A DNA stretch of 64,000 bases from Pedobacter schmidteae. Lineage in GTDB: Bacteria > Bacteroidota > Bacteroidia > Sphingobacteriales > Sphingobacteriaceae. Numbering within the stretch: position 1 is the first letter of the stretch; every line of letters begins with the position of its first letter. The DNA lies in NCBI RefSeq assembly GCF_900564155.1, contig NZ_LS999839.1, positions 1,733,097 through 1,797,096 of the forward strand, in the 5' to 3' direction. Below are positions 26,324-36,672 of the stretch, in pieces. Both the position numbers and the translations under genes were made by a program. Below the pieces are notes generated by a model that did not search any database, was not told the origin of the DNA, and saw nothing but the letters and a program-made list of their open reading frames with translations.

Positions 26324-28441
26324 TTGGGAAAAGATATTAAAATTGCTTTAGTTGGTAATCCCAATACCGGAAAATCTACACTCTTTAATCTTCTTACCGG
26401 GTTAAATCAAAAGATCGGGAATTTTCCTGGGATTACAGTCGACAAAAAAATAGGCTACTGCAAATTGAGCGGTGACAAACACGCCGAGGTAATTGATTTG
26501 CCAGGGACGTATAGTTTATACCCGAAAAGCCGCGATGAGAGTATTGTTTTTCAGGTATTGGCCGACAAAAAAAACTCCAGTCATCCCGATGTTGTGGTAC
26601 TGGTAGCAGATGCTACAAACCTGCGTAGAAATTTATTGCTTTACTCACAGGTCGCCGATTTAAAATTACCGGTTGTGTTGGCGCTAAACATGACGGATAT
26701 GGCTAAAAAGGAGGGCATAGAAATTGACGTGAATAAACTTGCCGAAAGGTTAGGTATTCAGGTTGTCTCTATTTCTGCCAGAAGCAATTCAGGTTTAGCT
26801 CAGCTAAAAGAAGCAATTGATCATACCAATAACATCGCTACTCAGATAGCGGGTACAGATGTGCATGTGTTGGCACCTGAAGCCATAGACCAGGCCAAAG
26901 AGGTATTAAATACCGATAACGATTATTTTGCATTGCAGGTACTGCACCAATACGAAACACTGGAAGTTCTTTCGGAAGGCACCAGACAGGCCCTTGGAAA
27001 TATCAGAAAGGAACATGTTTTTGAATCGTCTAAGCTGCAGGCTGCAGAAACCATTGCACGTTACCGCTTCCTTGGAACAGTATTGACTGGCATCGTAACA
27101 GATACTGGCGCTGCAAAGAAATTCATTTTTAGTGATAAGATAGATGCAGTTTTGACCAACCGTTTCTGGGGGTTTGGTATTTTTCTTGCCATCTTGTTTT
27201 TTGTTTTTAATTCTATCTTCTCCTGGTCATCTTATCCAATGGAGTTGATTGAATATACTTTTGCCTGGCTTACACAATACGGGCACGAACATCTGCCCGA
27301 AGGCATTCTGACCAATTTGTTGTTAGATGGTGTTGTTGCCGGTTTGGGCGGAGTAGTCATATTTATCCCTCAGATTGCGATACTATTTGCGTTTATTTCT
27401 ATCCTTGAGGATACAGGCTATATGGCAAGGGTTACTTTTATGATGGACAAGATCATGAGAAAGTTTGGTCTAAGTGGCAAATCAGTAGTTCCCATGATTG
27501 GCAGTCTGGCTTGTGCTGTGCCGTCTATTATGAGTGCCAGAAATATCGAAAGCTGGAAAGACCGGATCATTACCATTATGGTGGCACCATTGGTAAGCTG
27601 TTCGGCCAGGTTACCCGTGTATACCTTACTGATCGGGCTGGTGGTACCAGAAAAAATGATATGGGGATTCATCAATCTCCAGGGGCTTACATTGATGGGA
27701 ATGTATGTCATCAGTATTGTGGCTGCTATTGTGGTTGCCTTTGTCATGAACTTTTTTATCAAAGCAAAGGAGAAGTCCTATTTTATTATGGAATTGCCGG
27801 TATACCGGATGCCGAGGTGGAGTAATGTGCTTTTTACGATGTACGAGAAGTCGAAGACTTTTGTATTGGAAGCCGGAAAGGTAATTATTGCCATTTCCAT
27901 TATTCTATGGGTGCTGGCCAGTTATGGACCCTCATCGCGTTTTGCCGAGATCGACAAAAAATATGAAGCCATTGAAGCGCAAAAAGATAGTGTACAGATC
28001 AGTACACTGGAGCGGGACAGATCGGCCGAAAAGCTCGAAAATTCTTACGCGGGAATATTGGGACATGCCATTGAACCTGCTATTCAGCCATTGGGTTTCG
28101 ATTGGAAAATAGGCATTGCATTAATTACCTCTTTTGCGGCCCGGGAGGCCTTTGTTGGCACGATGGCTACCATTTATAGTGTAGACGGCGGAGATGAGAA
28201 TGTAACCACGATAAGAGACAAAATGAGGGCGGCCAGAAATCCGGATACCGGACTGCCTGTATTTACATTTGCTACCGCATTTTCGTTGATGTTGTTTTAT
28301 GCCTTTGCTATGCAGTGTATGAGTACGGTGGCAGTGGTATACCGGGAAACAAAATCATGGCGCTGGCCGGGCATTCAGCTGGTATATATGACTACATTAG
28401 CCTACGTGGCCAGCTTAATTGCTTATCAGCTTTTAAAGTAA
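26324..28441 (+). CDS. feoB: ferrous iron transporter FeoB
   Basis: 705 residues. An N-terminal G domain has the P-loop GNPNTGKSTLFN, switch segment NFPGITVDKK, DLPGTYSL and NMTD, followed by a helical GDI-like region and a large membrane domain with paired Gate segments (from about residue 280, including SLACAVPSIMSARNIE). It moves Fe(II) across the inner membrane. The start is TTG 26324 (MGKDIKIALVGNP); no in-frame ATG or GTG is available before the P-loop. Tightly linked to feoA. Confidence 0.96.
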   Translation: MGKDIKIALVGNPNTGKSTLFNLLTGLNQKIGNFPGITVDKKIGYCKLSGDKHAEVIDLPGTYSLYPKSRDESIVFQVLADKKNSSHPDVVVLVADATNLRRNLLLYSQVADLKLPVVLALNMTDMAKKEGIEIDVNKLAERLGIQVVSISARSNSGLAQLKEAIDHTNNIATQIAGTDVHVLAPEAIDQAKEVLNTDNDYFALQVLHQYETLEVLSEGTRQALGNIRKEHVFESSKLQAAETIARYRFLGTVLTGIVTDTGAAKKFIFSDKIDAVLTNRFWGFGIFLAILFFVFNSIFSWSSYPMELIEYTFAWLTQYGHEHLPEGILTNLLLDGVVAGLGGVVIFIPQIAILFAFISILEDTGYMARVTFMMDKIMRKFGLSGKSVVPMIGSLACAVPSIMSARNIESWKDRIITIMVAPLVSCSARLPVYTLLIGLVVPEKMIWGFINLQGLTLMGMYVISIVAAIVVAFVMNFFIKAKEKSYFIMELPVYRMPRWSNVLFTMYEKSKTFVLEAGKVIIAISIILWVLASYGPSSRFAEIDKKYEAIEAQKDSVQISTLERDRSAEKLENSYAGILGHAIEPAIQPLGFDWKIGIALITSFAAREAFVGTMATIYSVDGGDENVTTIRDKMRAARNPDTGLPVFTFATAFSLMLFYAFAMQCMSTVAVVYRETKSWRWPGIQLVYMTTLAYVASLIAYQLLK

Positions 28442-28453
28442 AATAGTTATATT

Positions 28454-29074
28454 GTGGTAGTGGAAAAGGAAAGCATTTTATCACAATACATGCCTGTGGC
28501 AGCTGCACCAATAATAGCCAAGTGGATTGACTACTTTCAATGCGAGTTTAAGATCAGCAAGGGCAGGGCAACAAAACTGGGCGATTACAGGCACCCTTAT
28601 AAAGGAGCGGGGCATAAAATTTCTGTCAACAATAACCTTAATTGTTATGCATTTTTGGTTACTACGGTGCACGAATTTGCGCACCTGCTTACCTGGAATG
28701 ACCATAAGAACAGGGTGAAACCCCACGGTGAGGAGTGGAAGTATAATTTCAAAAGGATGATGGCTCCTTTTCTGGAGCAAAGTGTTTTTCCGGAGGATGT
28801 TAGAAAGGCAATTGTTAGCTATCTGGGCAATCCCAGCGCTGCAAGTTGTACAGATCTGAAGCTTTCAAGGGCCTTGAAGAAATATGATCAATCGGCAGAT
28901 ATGTCGAGGCTTGAGGAGTTGCCACTTGATGCGGTGTTTACCATCAAAGATGGACGTCAGTTTAAAAAGGGGCTGAAACTTAGAAAAAGATATCGCTGTA
29001 CCTGCTTAAACAATGGGCATGTCTACTTATTTAATCCTTTGGCTGAAGTGATAATGGAAGCAACAGGTACCTGA
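28454..29074 (+). CDS. SprT-like domain zinc protein
   Basis: 206 residues; GTG start at 28454, with GTG 28460 as an alternative. The zinc metalloprotease-type motif HEFAHLLTW (His73, Glu74, His77) is followed by a third possible ligand in KPHGEEWK (His91), matching SprT-like domains. The C-terminal part has CTCLNNGHVYLF, a reduced zinc-ribbon-like stretch. SprT/Spartan relatives include DNA-protein crosslink proteases, but bacterial members are mostly uncharacterised. It begins 12 bases after feoB and may be cotranscribed. Confidence 0.82.
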   Translation: MVVEKESILSQYMPVAAAPIIAKWIDYFQCEFKISKGRATKLGDYRHPYKGAGHKISVNNNLNCYAFLVTTVHEFAHLLTWNDHKNRVKPHGEEWKYNFKRMMAPFLEQSVFPEDVRKAIVSYLGNPSAASCTDLKLSRALKKYDQSADMSRLEELPLDAVFTIKDGRQFKKGLKLRKRYRCTCLNNGHVYLFNPLAEVIMEATGT

Positions 29075-29097
29075 TCGGTCTGTTAGTTATGTAACCT

Positions 29098-30489
29098 CTA
29101 AATATCTTTATTCGATTTGCTGTTCTCTTCGTACAATTTGGCGAAAGACTTAGGTGCCACTTCTGGCATTTCACGATATTTGCCCCATATTTTTTTGAAC
29201 AAAAACCGAAGAAGAAAATTTTTAAACTTTCCACCAAAACTATCCATTCTCGACCGTTTTAACATTCCCGTTTTCCAGATCTTCCAGCCAATTTCTTCCG
29301 TCTTTTTATTCTCGTGGTTCGTTGCCGCATCTCTTCTGTTTAGCAGCAACATCTTATGGATATCTATTTTCGCCGGACAAACTTCTGAACATTTTCCACA
29401 TAAGCTGGAAGCATAGCTCAGGTGCTTAAAATCCTTCATCCCTTTTAAATGAGGCGTAATAATTGAGCCTATCGGACCGCTATAGGTGGTATTATAGGTA
29501 TGGCCTCCAATATTTTTATATACCGGGCAGGCATTTAAGCAGGCGCCACACCTGATGCAGTACAGCCCCTGACGTTGCTCTTTCTGCGCCAGTAAATTTG
29601 TCCGTCCGTTGTCAAGCAAAATGACATACATTTCCTCCGGGCCATCTGTTTCTTCGCCACGTTTCGGTCCACTCAATATGGTATTATATACGGTCAGGTT
29701 CTGACCTGTACCATGACTGGCCAGCAACGGCCAAAACAAATCCAGATCGGCCATGGAAGGAATAACTTTTTCGATACCTACAATGGCGATATGAATTTTT
29801 GGAAAAGTTGTACAAAGTCTTGCATTACCTTCATTTTCTGTTAATGCAATGCTTCCCGTATCGGCAATTAAGAAGTTCCCTCCGCTAATGCCGATGTCGG
29901 CTTTCAGATACTTTTCCCTTAGCAGTTCCCTGGCTTTTTGGGTAAGTTGCTCGGGTGTATAATCTAATGGTGTTCCAAATTTTTCGTGGAATAACTTGGC
30001 AATATCTTCCTTATTCAGGTGCATTGCGGGTGTTACAATATGGTAAGGAGGTTGGCCAAGCAATTGCACAATATATTCGCCCAGATCACTTTCTAATGAT
30101 TCTATGCCGTGTTCTGCCAGAAATTCATTGAGGTGAATCTCTTCGGTGGTCATCGATTTTGACTTGATCACCGTTTTTCCCCCTTTTTTATTGATGATGT
30201 TGAGTATTTCTTTTTGAGCTTCGGCGGTATTATTTGCCCATATGACCTTTCCGCCTCTGCGTTGGAAGTTCGACTCAAATTCGGGTAAGAACTTGTCGAG
30301 ATTTTCCATTACCCGCCATTTAATCACGTGAGCCTTCTTCTTGGAATTTTCCAGGTTTTCAAATCTAGACAGACCCCGTTCAACAGCTGTATTGTACTTG
30401 CCAATATTGTAATTAATCGTCTTTCTATGATCTAAATCAAAGGCCTTTTCATCAGCCTTCACTAAAAATTCCTCAGATACCTTCATCAT
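29098..30489 (-). CDS. lutB: LutB-like iron-sulfur protein (L-lactate oxidation complex)
   Basis: 463 residues with an N-terminal LUD domain (about 60-290) and two 4Fe-4S clusters, CIRCGACLNACPVY at about 310 and CGKCSEVCPAKID at about 366, followed by a basic C-terminal helix region. In Bacillus, LutABC oxidises L-lactate to pyruvate, LutB passing electrons through its clusters. LutA and LutC are not beside it in this window, so here it stands alone between a SprT-like gene (convergent) and an M28 peptidase. The start is taken at the first of two adjacent ATGs. Confidence 0.9.
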   Translation of the reverse strand: MMKVSEEFLVKADEKAFDLDHRKTINYNIGKYNTAVERGLSRFENLENSKKKAHVIKWRVMENLDKFLPEFESNFQRRGGKVIWANNTAEAQKEILNIINKKGGKTVIKSKSMTTEEIHLNEFLAEHGIESLESDLGEYIVQLLGQPPYHIVTPAMHLNKEDIAKLFHEKFGTPLDYTPEQLTQKARELLREKYLKADIGISGGNFLIADTGSIALTENEGNARLCTTFPKIHIAIVGIEKVIPSMADLDLFWPLLASHGTGQNLTVYNTILSGPKRGEETDGPEEMYVILLDNGRTNLLAQKEQRQGLYCIRCGACLNACPVYKNIGGHTYNTTYSGPIGSIITPHLKGMKDFKHLSYASSLCGKCSEVCPAKIDIHKMLLLNRRDAATNHENKKTEEIGWKIWKTGMLKRSRMDSFGGKFKNFLLRFLFKKIWGKYREMPEVAPKSFAKLYEENSKSNKDI

Positions 30490-30550
30490 CTTCCAAATAT
30501 AAAAATAAATACCTTTAGGGGATTATATCCCAAATCGATATTATGCATCA

Positions 30551-30634
30551 CGTCATCCTGAATTTATTTCAGGATCTTGAATATCACATTCAAAACTTGC
30601 TTAAACCAGATCCTGAAATAAATTCAGGATGACG
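30551..30634. repeat. dispersed palindrome, double copy forming a 27-bp-arm hairpin
   Basis: Two copies of the GTCATCCTGAA...TTCAGGATC unit face each other: 30551-30577 and 30608-30634 are exact reverse complements separated by 30 bases. Each arm is itself nearly palindromic. It lies between the M28 peptidase and lutB genes and would form a long hairpin on either strand. Confidence 0.9.
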
Positions 30635-30659
30635 ACAGGACTAATATGCAGCCCTTTTT

Positions 30660-32252
30660 TTAATTTTTCTTTGTACCGTCTTCATTCTTATCTACCACGG
30701 GTCTTTTGGCACCATTAGCCAGTTCCCAAGCGGTAAAATAAACGAGTCTGGCCCTTTTTGCCAACATCGGAAAATCTATTTTGCTGATTTCATCGCCCGG
30801 CTGATGGTAGTCGTCATGCACACCGTTGAAATAAAATATGACAGGAATGCCATGTTTTGCAAAATTATAGTGGTCAGAACGATAGTAAAAACGATTTGGA
30901 TCTGTACGATTGTTATACCTTTCATCCAGGTTCATTTTTACATAATCTTTATTGGCTTTTTTACCTACGCGATCCAGGTCACTGCTCAACATATCCGAAC
31001 CGATGATGTAAACAAAGTTATTGTCAGCCGCATGGTCCTTATCTCCACGGCCAATCATGTCAATATTTAAATTGGTGATGGTGTTTGCCAATGGGAAAAT
31101 AGGATATTCGGAATACCATTCCGAGCCCAGTAAGCCTTTCTCTTCACCTGTAACCGTCATAAACAGAATGCTCCTTTTAGGCCCTTTTCCTGCTTTTTTT
31201 GCTTTCATAAAAGCTTCAGCAATCATCAACACACCTGTTGTTCCCGATCCATCGTCATCCGCACCGTTGTTGATTTTGTCATCACCCTTTACATTTGGAG
31301 TAATGCCGATATGATCATAGTGCGCAGTAATGACCAAAACTTCATTTTTCAGTTTAGGATCCGAACCCTCCAGAAAGCCCAGAACATTCTCAGCCCTTAC
31401 TTTGGTCTCGGTTTTTTTTGCACTGGCGGTAACGTTTACATTTAGCGCTTGCGAAGCAGGTTTGCCCGTATCAGCAATTTTCTTTTTAATGGCTTCAACT
31501 GTCGTATTTGCCGATTTGAGTAACAGATTGGCCGTGGCTGTATTGATATAGATAACAGGGATTCCCGATGTAGTGTTCATGCGGTCCATGTTTTCTTTGG
31601 TCTTCATCACCATTTGTTCCGATTGAAGATAACTTTTTAGGTTCTCGGGCATCACGTCAACCATCGGATCTATAACCAATACCGCCTGAACTTTATTTTC
31701 AGATAAATATTTGATCTTATTGTTGATGTTCCCTCCAGAGTTTTTAGCAGCTGATGCGCCTGCCGGATCACCTGACTTAAAGATAACGACAACCTTTCCG
31801 GCGATATCTAATCCCGCAAAATCATTATACCCTTCTTTATTGAGCCCATATCCAGCAAATAGTAATTGCCCTGCATTGAACGCAAAACCCTTTTCAGATA
31901 CCGAAGGAGGCATCACATAAAAATCAGTAAAAGGTTCAGCAGGCTGCCCTTCAATAGTTAAAACTTGCGAAAGGCCATAGTTTACCATATCTATAGGCTG
32001 GAAATAATCGCCCTTTACAGGGCCTTTCAAACCCAGATTTTTGAAGAAAGTTTTAATATATTCTGCAGCCATCCAGCCACCTTTTTTACCGGTTTCTCTT
32101 CCTTCATATTCGTCAGAAGCCAATACCGAAAGGTGTTTGTAGGCGTTGTCTTTATTAATGGTTTGGCTATACTTAATGGCTTCCCTGTTTTGCGCAACAG
32201 CGGTACAACCCATCAGCAGCACAATACTGGTGTATAAAAAGTGTCTTTTCAT
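30660..32252 (-). CDS. secreted M28 family zinc aminopeptidase
   Basis: 530 residues with an export signal; LLMGC could be a lipobox (Cys16), or the signal may be cut after TAVAQ. A PA domain insertion (about 110-260) precedes the M28 peptidase domain, with metal and catalytic residues in ITAHYDHIG, NNGADDDGSGT, VTGEEKGLLGSEWY, NIDMIGRGD and the late DDYHQPGDE. It should remove N-terminal residues from peptides outside the cytoplasm. rpiB lies 10 bases upstream on the same strand. Confidence 0.92.
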   Translation of the reverse strand: MKRHFLYTSIVLLMGCTAVAQNREAIKYSQTINKDNAYKHLSVLASDEYEGRETGKKGGWMAAEYIKTFFKNLGLKGPVKGDYFQPIDMVNYGLSQVLTIEGQPAEPFTDFYVMPPSVSEKGFAFNAGQLLFAGYGLNKEGYNDFAGLDIAGKVVVIFKSGDPAGASAAKNSGGNINNKIKYLSENKVQAVLVIDPMVDVMPENLKSYLQSEQMVMKTKENMDRMNTTSGIPVIYINTATANLLLKSANTTVEAIKKKIADTGKPASQALNVNVTASAKKTETKVRAENVLGFLEGSDPKLKNEVLVITAHYDHIGITPNVKGDDKINNGADDDGSGTTGVLMIAEAFMKAKKAGKGPKRSILFMTVTGEEKGLLGSEWYSEYPIFPLANTITNLNIDMIGRGDKDHAADNNFVYIIGSDMLSSDLDRVGKKANKDYVKMNLDERYNNRTDPNRFYYRSDHYNFAKHGIPVIFYFNGVHDDYHQPGDEISKIDFPMLAKRARLVYFTAWELANGAKRPVVDKNEDGTKKN

Positions 32253-32262
32253 CAGTTCTGTT

Positions 32263-32703
32263 TTAGCATGACATTTTACTTACCCTTCCTGCATGTCTAC
32301 CGCCTTCAAAGGCAGTATTCAGGAAAGTAGAGACCATTTCTTTTGCCGATTCTTCAGAAACAAATCTGGCCGGTATGCAAATGATATTGGCGTTGTTGTG
32401 TAATCTGGCCAACTCAGCTATTTCCTTTTGCCAGCAAATTGCCGCGCGAATCTGTTGGTGTTTGTTGGCCGTAATGGCAACCCCGTTAGCACTGCCACAA
32501 ACCAATACACCAAATGTTGCCTCGCCGCTTTCAACAGCTTCTGCTACCGGGTGTGCAAAATCCGGGTAGTCAACAGAATCAGCAGAGTAGGTGCCAAAAT
32601 CTTTCACTTCATAATCACTTAAAAAGGATCTGAGTAGTTCTTTGTATTCAAAACCGGCATGATCCGAGCCAATTGCAATCTTAAATTTGGTATCTGTTGA
32701 CAT
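32263..32703 (-). CDS. rpiB: ribose-5-phosphate isomerase B
   Basis: 146 residues of the RpiB/LacAB fold. GSDHAGFEYKE contains the N-terminal active-site pair (Asp14, His15), and GVLVCGSANGVAI carries the catalytic Cys69 that acts as base. DFGTYSADSVDYPDFA is family-typical. It interconverts ribulose-5-phosphate and ribose-5-phosphate in the pentose phosphate pathway. It lies between the M28 peptidase and tatC on the same strand. Confidence 0.95.
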   Translation of the reverse strand: MSTDTKFKIAIGSDHAGFEYKELLRSFLSDYEVKDFGTYSADSVDYPDFAHPVAEAVESGEATFGVLVCGSANGVAITANKHQQIRAAICWQKEIAELARLHNNANIICIPARFVSEESAKEMVSTFLNTAFEGGRHAGRVSKMSC

Positions 32704-32742
32704 TTTTTAGGTTTATTTTATGGAATAATTTAGCTAGTATTT

Positions 32743-33633
32743 CTATTTTTTTATTTTGGCCACACCGTAAAGTTCTTTATTTCTTTTACGTTCTATGTTT
32801 GCCGATATAAAGATACTCAATTCGTACAATACAAACAGTGGCAATGCAACCACAAGCATCGTCATCACATCGGCAGTTGGGGTTACAACGGCAGCCACAA
32901 TCAGGATGATCACGGCAGCATATCTTCTGGTCGAACGCATGAATGCAGGCGTCATGATGCCAAACTTAGAAAGAATATAGATCACCACAGGAAGCTGGAA
33001 AATTACACCAGATCCAATGGTTAATGTAGCTACAGATGATAAATAGGAGGTAATGGTAAAGGTATTCTGTATGTCAGGGCTTACTGTAAAATTGGTTAGG
33101 AAATTGACCGATAGCGGACAAACAATATAGTAGCCAAAAAGTACACCGATGAAAAATAATGCGGAAGCGAACATCACAAAATTGCTGGCCGATTTCCTTT
33201 CATTTTCATGCAGGGCCGGTTTGATGAATAACCACAATTCAAAAAGGATATAAGGAATGCCTAAAATAATACCAACCATTACGCAGGCATTAATTTGAAG
33301 GGTAAACTGACCCGCCATTTCGGTATTGATGATCTTCGCGTCAATGTGCGTAATACAAAAATCCGAGCCAATCAGGTGAGGCCAGGCGGCAGCCATTTTA
33401 CACATCATTCTGTAAGTCCAGAAATCAGGGTTTTTAGGCCCCATAATCAGATCATTGAAAATAAAATCCGAAAACCAGAAAGCTGCGATGGTAAACAATA
33501 CCACCACCAATAAAGCACGTAACAGATGTTTTCTGAGTACATCTATATGGTCAAAAAAAGACATCTCCGCCTCTAAAGTTTTTCCTTTTTCTTTTATGGC
33601 CCCAATCAGGTCACGTTTTTTATTATCGCTCAT
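32743..33633 (-). CDS. tatC: Sec-independent protein translocase TatC
   Basis: 296 residues, longer than E. coli TatC (258) because of an insertion around residues 65-100. The conserved N-terminal EMSFFDHIDVLRKHLLRAL and the first cytosolic-loop segment ELWLFIKPALHENERK are present, with six membrane helices. TatC recognises twin-arginine signal peptides. Its TatA partners are encoded at 11255-11921. A terminator separates it from the upstream accC. Confidence 0.95.
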   Translation of the reverse strand: MSDNKKRDLIGAIKEKGKTLEAEMSFFDHIDVLRKHLLRALLVVVLFTIAAFWFSDFIFNDLIMGPKNPDFWTYRMMCKMAAAWPHLIGSDFCITHIDAKIINTEMAGQFTLQINACVMVGIILGIPYILFELWLFIKPALHENERKSASNFVMFASALFFIGVLFGYYIVCPLSVNFLTNFTVSPDIQNTFTITSYLSSVATLTIGSGVIFQLPVVIYILSKFGIMTPAFMRSTRRYAAVIILIVAAVVTPTADVMTMLVVALPLFVLYELSIFISANIERKRNKELYGVAKIKK

Positions 33634-33653
33634 GGAAGTTATTTGTAAAACAA

Positions 33654-33684
33654 AAATACCATTCTTTTAGGTAGAATGGTATTT
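33654..33684 (-). terminator. intrinsic terminator after accC
   Basis: Arms of 12 bases (33673-33684 with 33654-33665) pair perfectly around a seven-base loop; on the minus strand the stem is followed by TTGTTTT. It ends the accBC transcript before tatC. Confidence 0.7.
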
Positions 33685-33746
33685 ACGTTTTAAATCTATT
33701 AAATAGTTTTTAAACTGTACACTTTGTTTTTAAAGTATGGAAGTTA

Positions 33747-35087
33747 TCATTCCGAAAACTCGAAAGTCTCCATAAATTTAGTCGTAAAATTACCAGCTCT
33801 GAAATTAGGATCTTTCATCAATTTCAGATGAAACGGAATGGTCGTTTTTACACCTTCAATCACAAATTCACTCAGGGCACGTTCCATGGTACTGATGGCT
33901 TCTTCACGGGTTTGTGCAACACAAATCAGTTTCGCAATCATCGAGTCGTAGTTTGAAGGAATCTGATAGCCTGCATAAACATGCGTATCTACCCTTACTC
34001 CATGCCCACCTGGCGAATGGAAGTTAGTAATTTTTCCTGGTGATGGTCTGAAATTGTTAAATGGATCTTCCGCATTTATTCTGCATTCAATGGCGTGCAT
34101 GTCTGGCGAATAATTTTTACCGGAAATAGGAACACCTGAGGCAACTTTAATCTGCTCTTTGATCAAATCATAATTGATTACTTCTTCAGTTACCGGATGT
34201 TCTACCTGGATACGGGTATTCATTTCCATGAAATAGAAGTTGCGGTGTTTATCTACCAAAAATTCTATGGTACCAGCACCTTCATATTGTACTGCAATAG
34301 CACCTTTAATGGCAGCCTCACCCATTCTTTCGCGTAATTCCGGAGTCATGAAAGGAGAAGGAGCTTCCTCAACCAGTTTCTGATGTCTGCGTTGAATAGA
34401 GCAATCGCGCTCCGATAAGTGACAGGCTTTACCATACTGATCGCCAATAATCTGGATTTCAATATGACGTGGATCTTCGATGTATTTTTCTAAATAAAGA
34501 CCATCATTGCCAAAAGCCGCACCCGATTCTTGTCTGGCGCTATCCCATGCATTTTCAAAATCTTCATCTTTCCATACTACACGCATTCCACGGCCACCGC
34601 CACCGGCAGTTGCCTTAAGGATAACCGGATAACCAATTTCGTTGGCTATTGCAATGCCTTCTTTGATGTTTTCTACCAAACCTTCCGAACCGGGAATAGT
34701 TGGTACACCCGCTTTTTTCATCGTTTCTTTGGCCGATGCTTTATCGCCCATAGAATTGATCTGTTCTGGTGTTGCTCCAATAAATTTGATTCCGTAATCG
34801 CGGCATACTGACGAAAACTTAGCGTTTTCCGATAAGAATCCGTAGCCCGGATGGATAGCATCCGCATTGGTCAGTTCTGCTGCAGAAATGATATTAGGAA
34901 TGCTCAGGTAAGAATCTTTACTTGGTGGAGGGCCAATACAAACAGCTTCATCAGCAAAGCGAACGTGTAAACTCTCTCTGTCGGCAGTAGAGTAAACAGC
35001 CACGGTTTTGATGCCCATTTCTTTACAGGTACGAATAATGCGCAATGCAATTTCGCCCCTGTTGGCAATTAATATTTTCTTAAACAT
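33747..35087 (-). CDS. accC: acetyl-CoA carboxylase biotin carboxylase subunit
   Basis: 446 residues, the standard AccC length. The N-terminal domain ([24 protein letters not shown]), the ATP-grasp glycine loop [14 protein letters not shown], and the metal/bicarbonate region with [18 protein letters not shown] are all present. It carboxylates biotin on AccB with ATP and bicarbonate, the first step of malonyl-CoA synthesis. It follows accB by 35 bases and ends a conserved lipid-synthesis block. Confidence 0.98.
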   Translation of the reverse strand: MFKKILIANRGEIALRIIRTCKEMGIKTVAVYSTADRESLHVRFADEAVCIGPPPSKDSYLSIPNIISAAELTNADAIHPGYGFLSENAKFSSVCRDYGIKFIGATPEQINSMGDKASAKETMKKAGVPTIPGSEGLVENIKEGIAIANEIGYPVILKATAGGGGRGMRVVWKDEDFENAWDSARQESGAAFGNDGLYLEKYIEDPRHIEIQIIGDQYGKACHLSERDCSIQRRHQKLVEEAPSPFMTPELRERMGEAAIKGAIAVQYEGAGTIEFLVDKHRNFYFMEMNTRIQVEHPVTEEVINYDLIKEQIKVASGVPISGKNYSPDMHAIECRINAEDPFNNFRPSPGKITNFHSPGGHGVRVDTHVYAGYQIPSNYDSMIAKLICVAQTREEAISTMERALSEFVIEGVKTTIPFHLKLMKDPNFRAGNFTTKFMETFEFSE

Positions 35088-35122
35088 ATATTCTATCTCG
35101 TATAATTTGCTGTAAGCAAATA

Positions 35123-35599
35123 TTACATTGGTTCAACTAAAAATAAAGGCTGGTCATATTCTACCGGCGACGCATTGTCAACCAGCACCTTTACAATTTT
35201 ACCCGAAACTTCACTTTCTATTTCATTGAAAAGTTTCATCGCTTCAATGATACAGATTACCTTTCCTGTAGAAACCTCATCGCCAACATTCACGAAAGAA
35301 GGTTTATCCGGGCTTGCCGAGCGATAGAACGTACCAATCATTGGCGATTTGATGGTGATATACTTTGAGGTATCTTCAACAGGTGCCGCTGATTTGGTTT
35401 CAGTAGGGGCAACCGGTAGCGGAGCCGCAGCCGTAGCTGCAACAGCAGGAGCAATCTGAGCAGGTACCGTTGCCTGAACAATGGTAGGTGTCTGATTGGT
35501 TTTGATTGTGATTTTGAAGTTTTCCTGCTCAATAGCTACTTCATTTACGCCCGAACGAGAAACAAATTTAATAAGTTCCTGAATTTGTTTAATATCCAT
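35123..35599 (-). CDS. accB: acetyl-CoA carboxylase biotin carboxyl carrier protein
   Basis: 158 residues: an N-terminal helical segment ([25 protein letters not shown]), an Ala/Pro-rich flexible linker (about 40-75), and a biotinyl domain with the biotinylated Lys122 in [13 protein letters not shown]. It carries the carboxyl group from AccC to the transferase AccAD, which is not in the window. Cotranscribed with accC by position. Confidence 0.97.
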   Translation of the reverse strand: MDIKQIQELIKFVSRSGVNEVAIEQENFKITIKTNQTPTIVQATVPAQIAPAVAATAAAPLPVAPTETKSAAPVEDTSKYITIKSPMIGTFYRSASPDKPSFVNVGDEVSTGKVICIIEAMKLFNEIESEVSGKIVKVLVDNASPVEYDQPLFLVEPM

Positions 35600-35671
35600 T
35601 TTTTAGGTGTTATTTAGAAAAAATAGTACGTCTTTAGAACTATCTAAGTTAAGATTATTTATTTTATAAAA

Positions 35672-36661
35672 TTAATAGGCCCATTTTAAATAAACAGAAC
35701 CCCAGGTAAATCCACCTCCAAAGGCAGCTAATATCAAATTGTCGCCTTTTTTTAGTTGATTTTCCCATTCCCACAAGCACAAAGGTATAGTGCCATTAGT
35801 GGTATTGCCATAACGTTGTATATTGATCATTACCTTTTCCGAGCCAACACCCATTCTTGATGCTGTGGCATCAATAATTCGTTTATTGGCCTGATGCGGT
35901 ACCAACCAGGTTACCTCTTCAGAAGTAAGGTTGTTGCGGTCCATGATTTCTGCCGCAACATCGGCCATATTGGTTACCGCAAATTTGAATACGGCTTGTC
36001 CTTCCTGATAAACTACATGCTCATTATTATCAATGGTTTCGTGAGTTGCCGGTCGGGCCGAACCGCCAGCTTTTTGATGTAAAAACTGCTTACCAGCCCC
36101 GTCACTTCTCAATATAGAGTCCATTACTCCAAGTCCTTCCTCATTTGGTTCCAGTAGTACTGCACCGCAACCGTCTCCGAAGATGATGCAGGTTGTGCGG
36201 TCCTGATAATTAATAATGGACGACATTTTATCGCCGCCAACTACCAGTACTTTTTTGTGCTTACCGGATTCTATGAATTGTGATCCTGTTGAAAGTCCGT
36301 AGATGAAACCCGAACAAGCTGCCTGAAGATCGTAGCCCCAGGCATTTTTAGCCCCAATTTTATCAGCTAAAATGTTGGCAGATGCCGGAAAAGGCATATC
36401 GGGAGTGGTGGTACAGAAAATAATCAACTCAATCTCTTCCGCACTGATCCCTCGTTTTTCAAGCAAACCATTTACGGCATGTACTGCCATATCCGAGGTG
36501 CCTAAACCTTCGCCCTTTAATATTCTTCGCTCTTTGATCCCTGTTCTGGATGTAATCCATTCATCAGTGGTGTCGACAATTGATTCAAGCTCTTTATTGG
36601 TCATGATGTAATCGGGTACATAGCCATGAACAGCTGTAATCGCAGCGTGAATTTTACTCAT
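35672..36661 (-). CDS. fabH: 3-oxoacyl-ACP synthase III (KAS III)
   Basis: 329 residues with the Cys-His-Asn triad: Cys116 in [12 protein letters not shown], His256 in [10 protein letters not shown] and Asn286 in [13 protein letters not shown]. The N-terminus ([19 protein letters not shown]) is typical. It condenses an acyl-CoA primer with malonyl-ACP to start fatty-acid elongation. In Bacteroidota such enzymes often accept branched primers for iso-fatty acids, which is known of the group rather than seen here. It follows plsX by 11 bases. Confidence 0.97.
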   Translation of the reverse strand: MSKIHAAITAVHGYVPDYIMTNKELESIVDTTDEWITSRTGIKERRILKGEGLGTSDMAVHAVNGLLEKRGISAEEIELIIFCTTTPDMPFPASANILADKIGAKNAWGYDLQAACSGFIYGLSTGSQFIESGKHKKVLVVGGDKMSSIINYQDRTTCIIFGDGCGAVLLEPNEEGLGVMDSILRSDGAGKQFLHQKAGGSARPATHETIDNNEHVVYQEGQAVFKFAVTNMADVAAEIMDRNNLTSEEVTWLVPHQANKRIIDATASRMGVGSEKVMINIQRYGNTTNGTIPLCLWEWENQLKKGDNLILAAFGGGFTWGSVYLKWAY

Positions 36662-36672
36662 TTTATTTAAAA

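Noticed and set aside
28442..29097. A lut operon or feo operon third gene (FeoC) after feoB
   Set aside because: The gene after feoB encodes a SprT-like zinc protein, not the small FeoC winged helix, and lutB is on the opposite strand.
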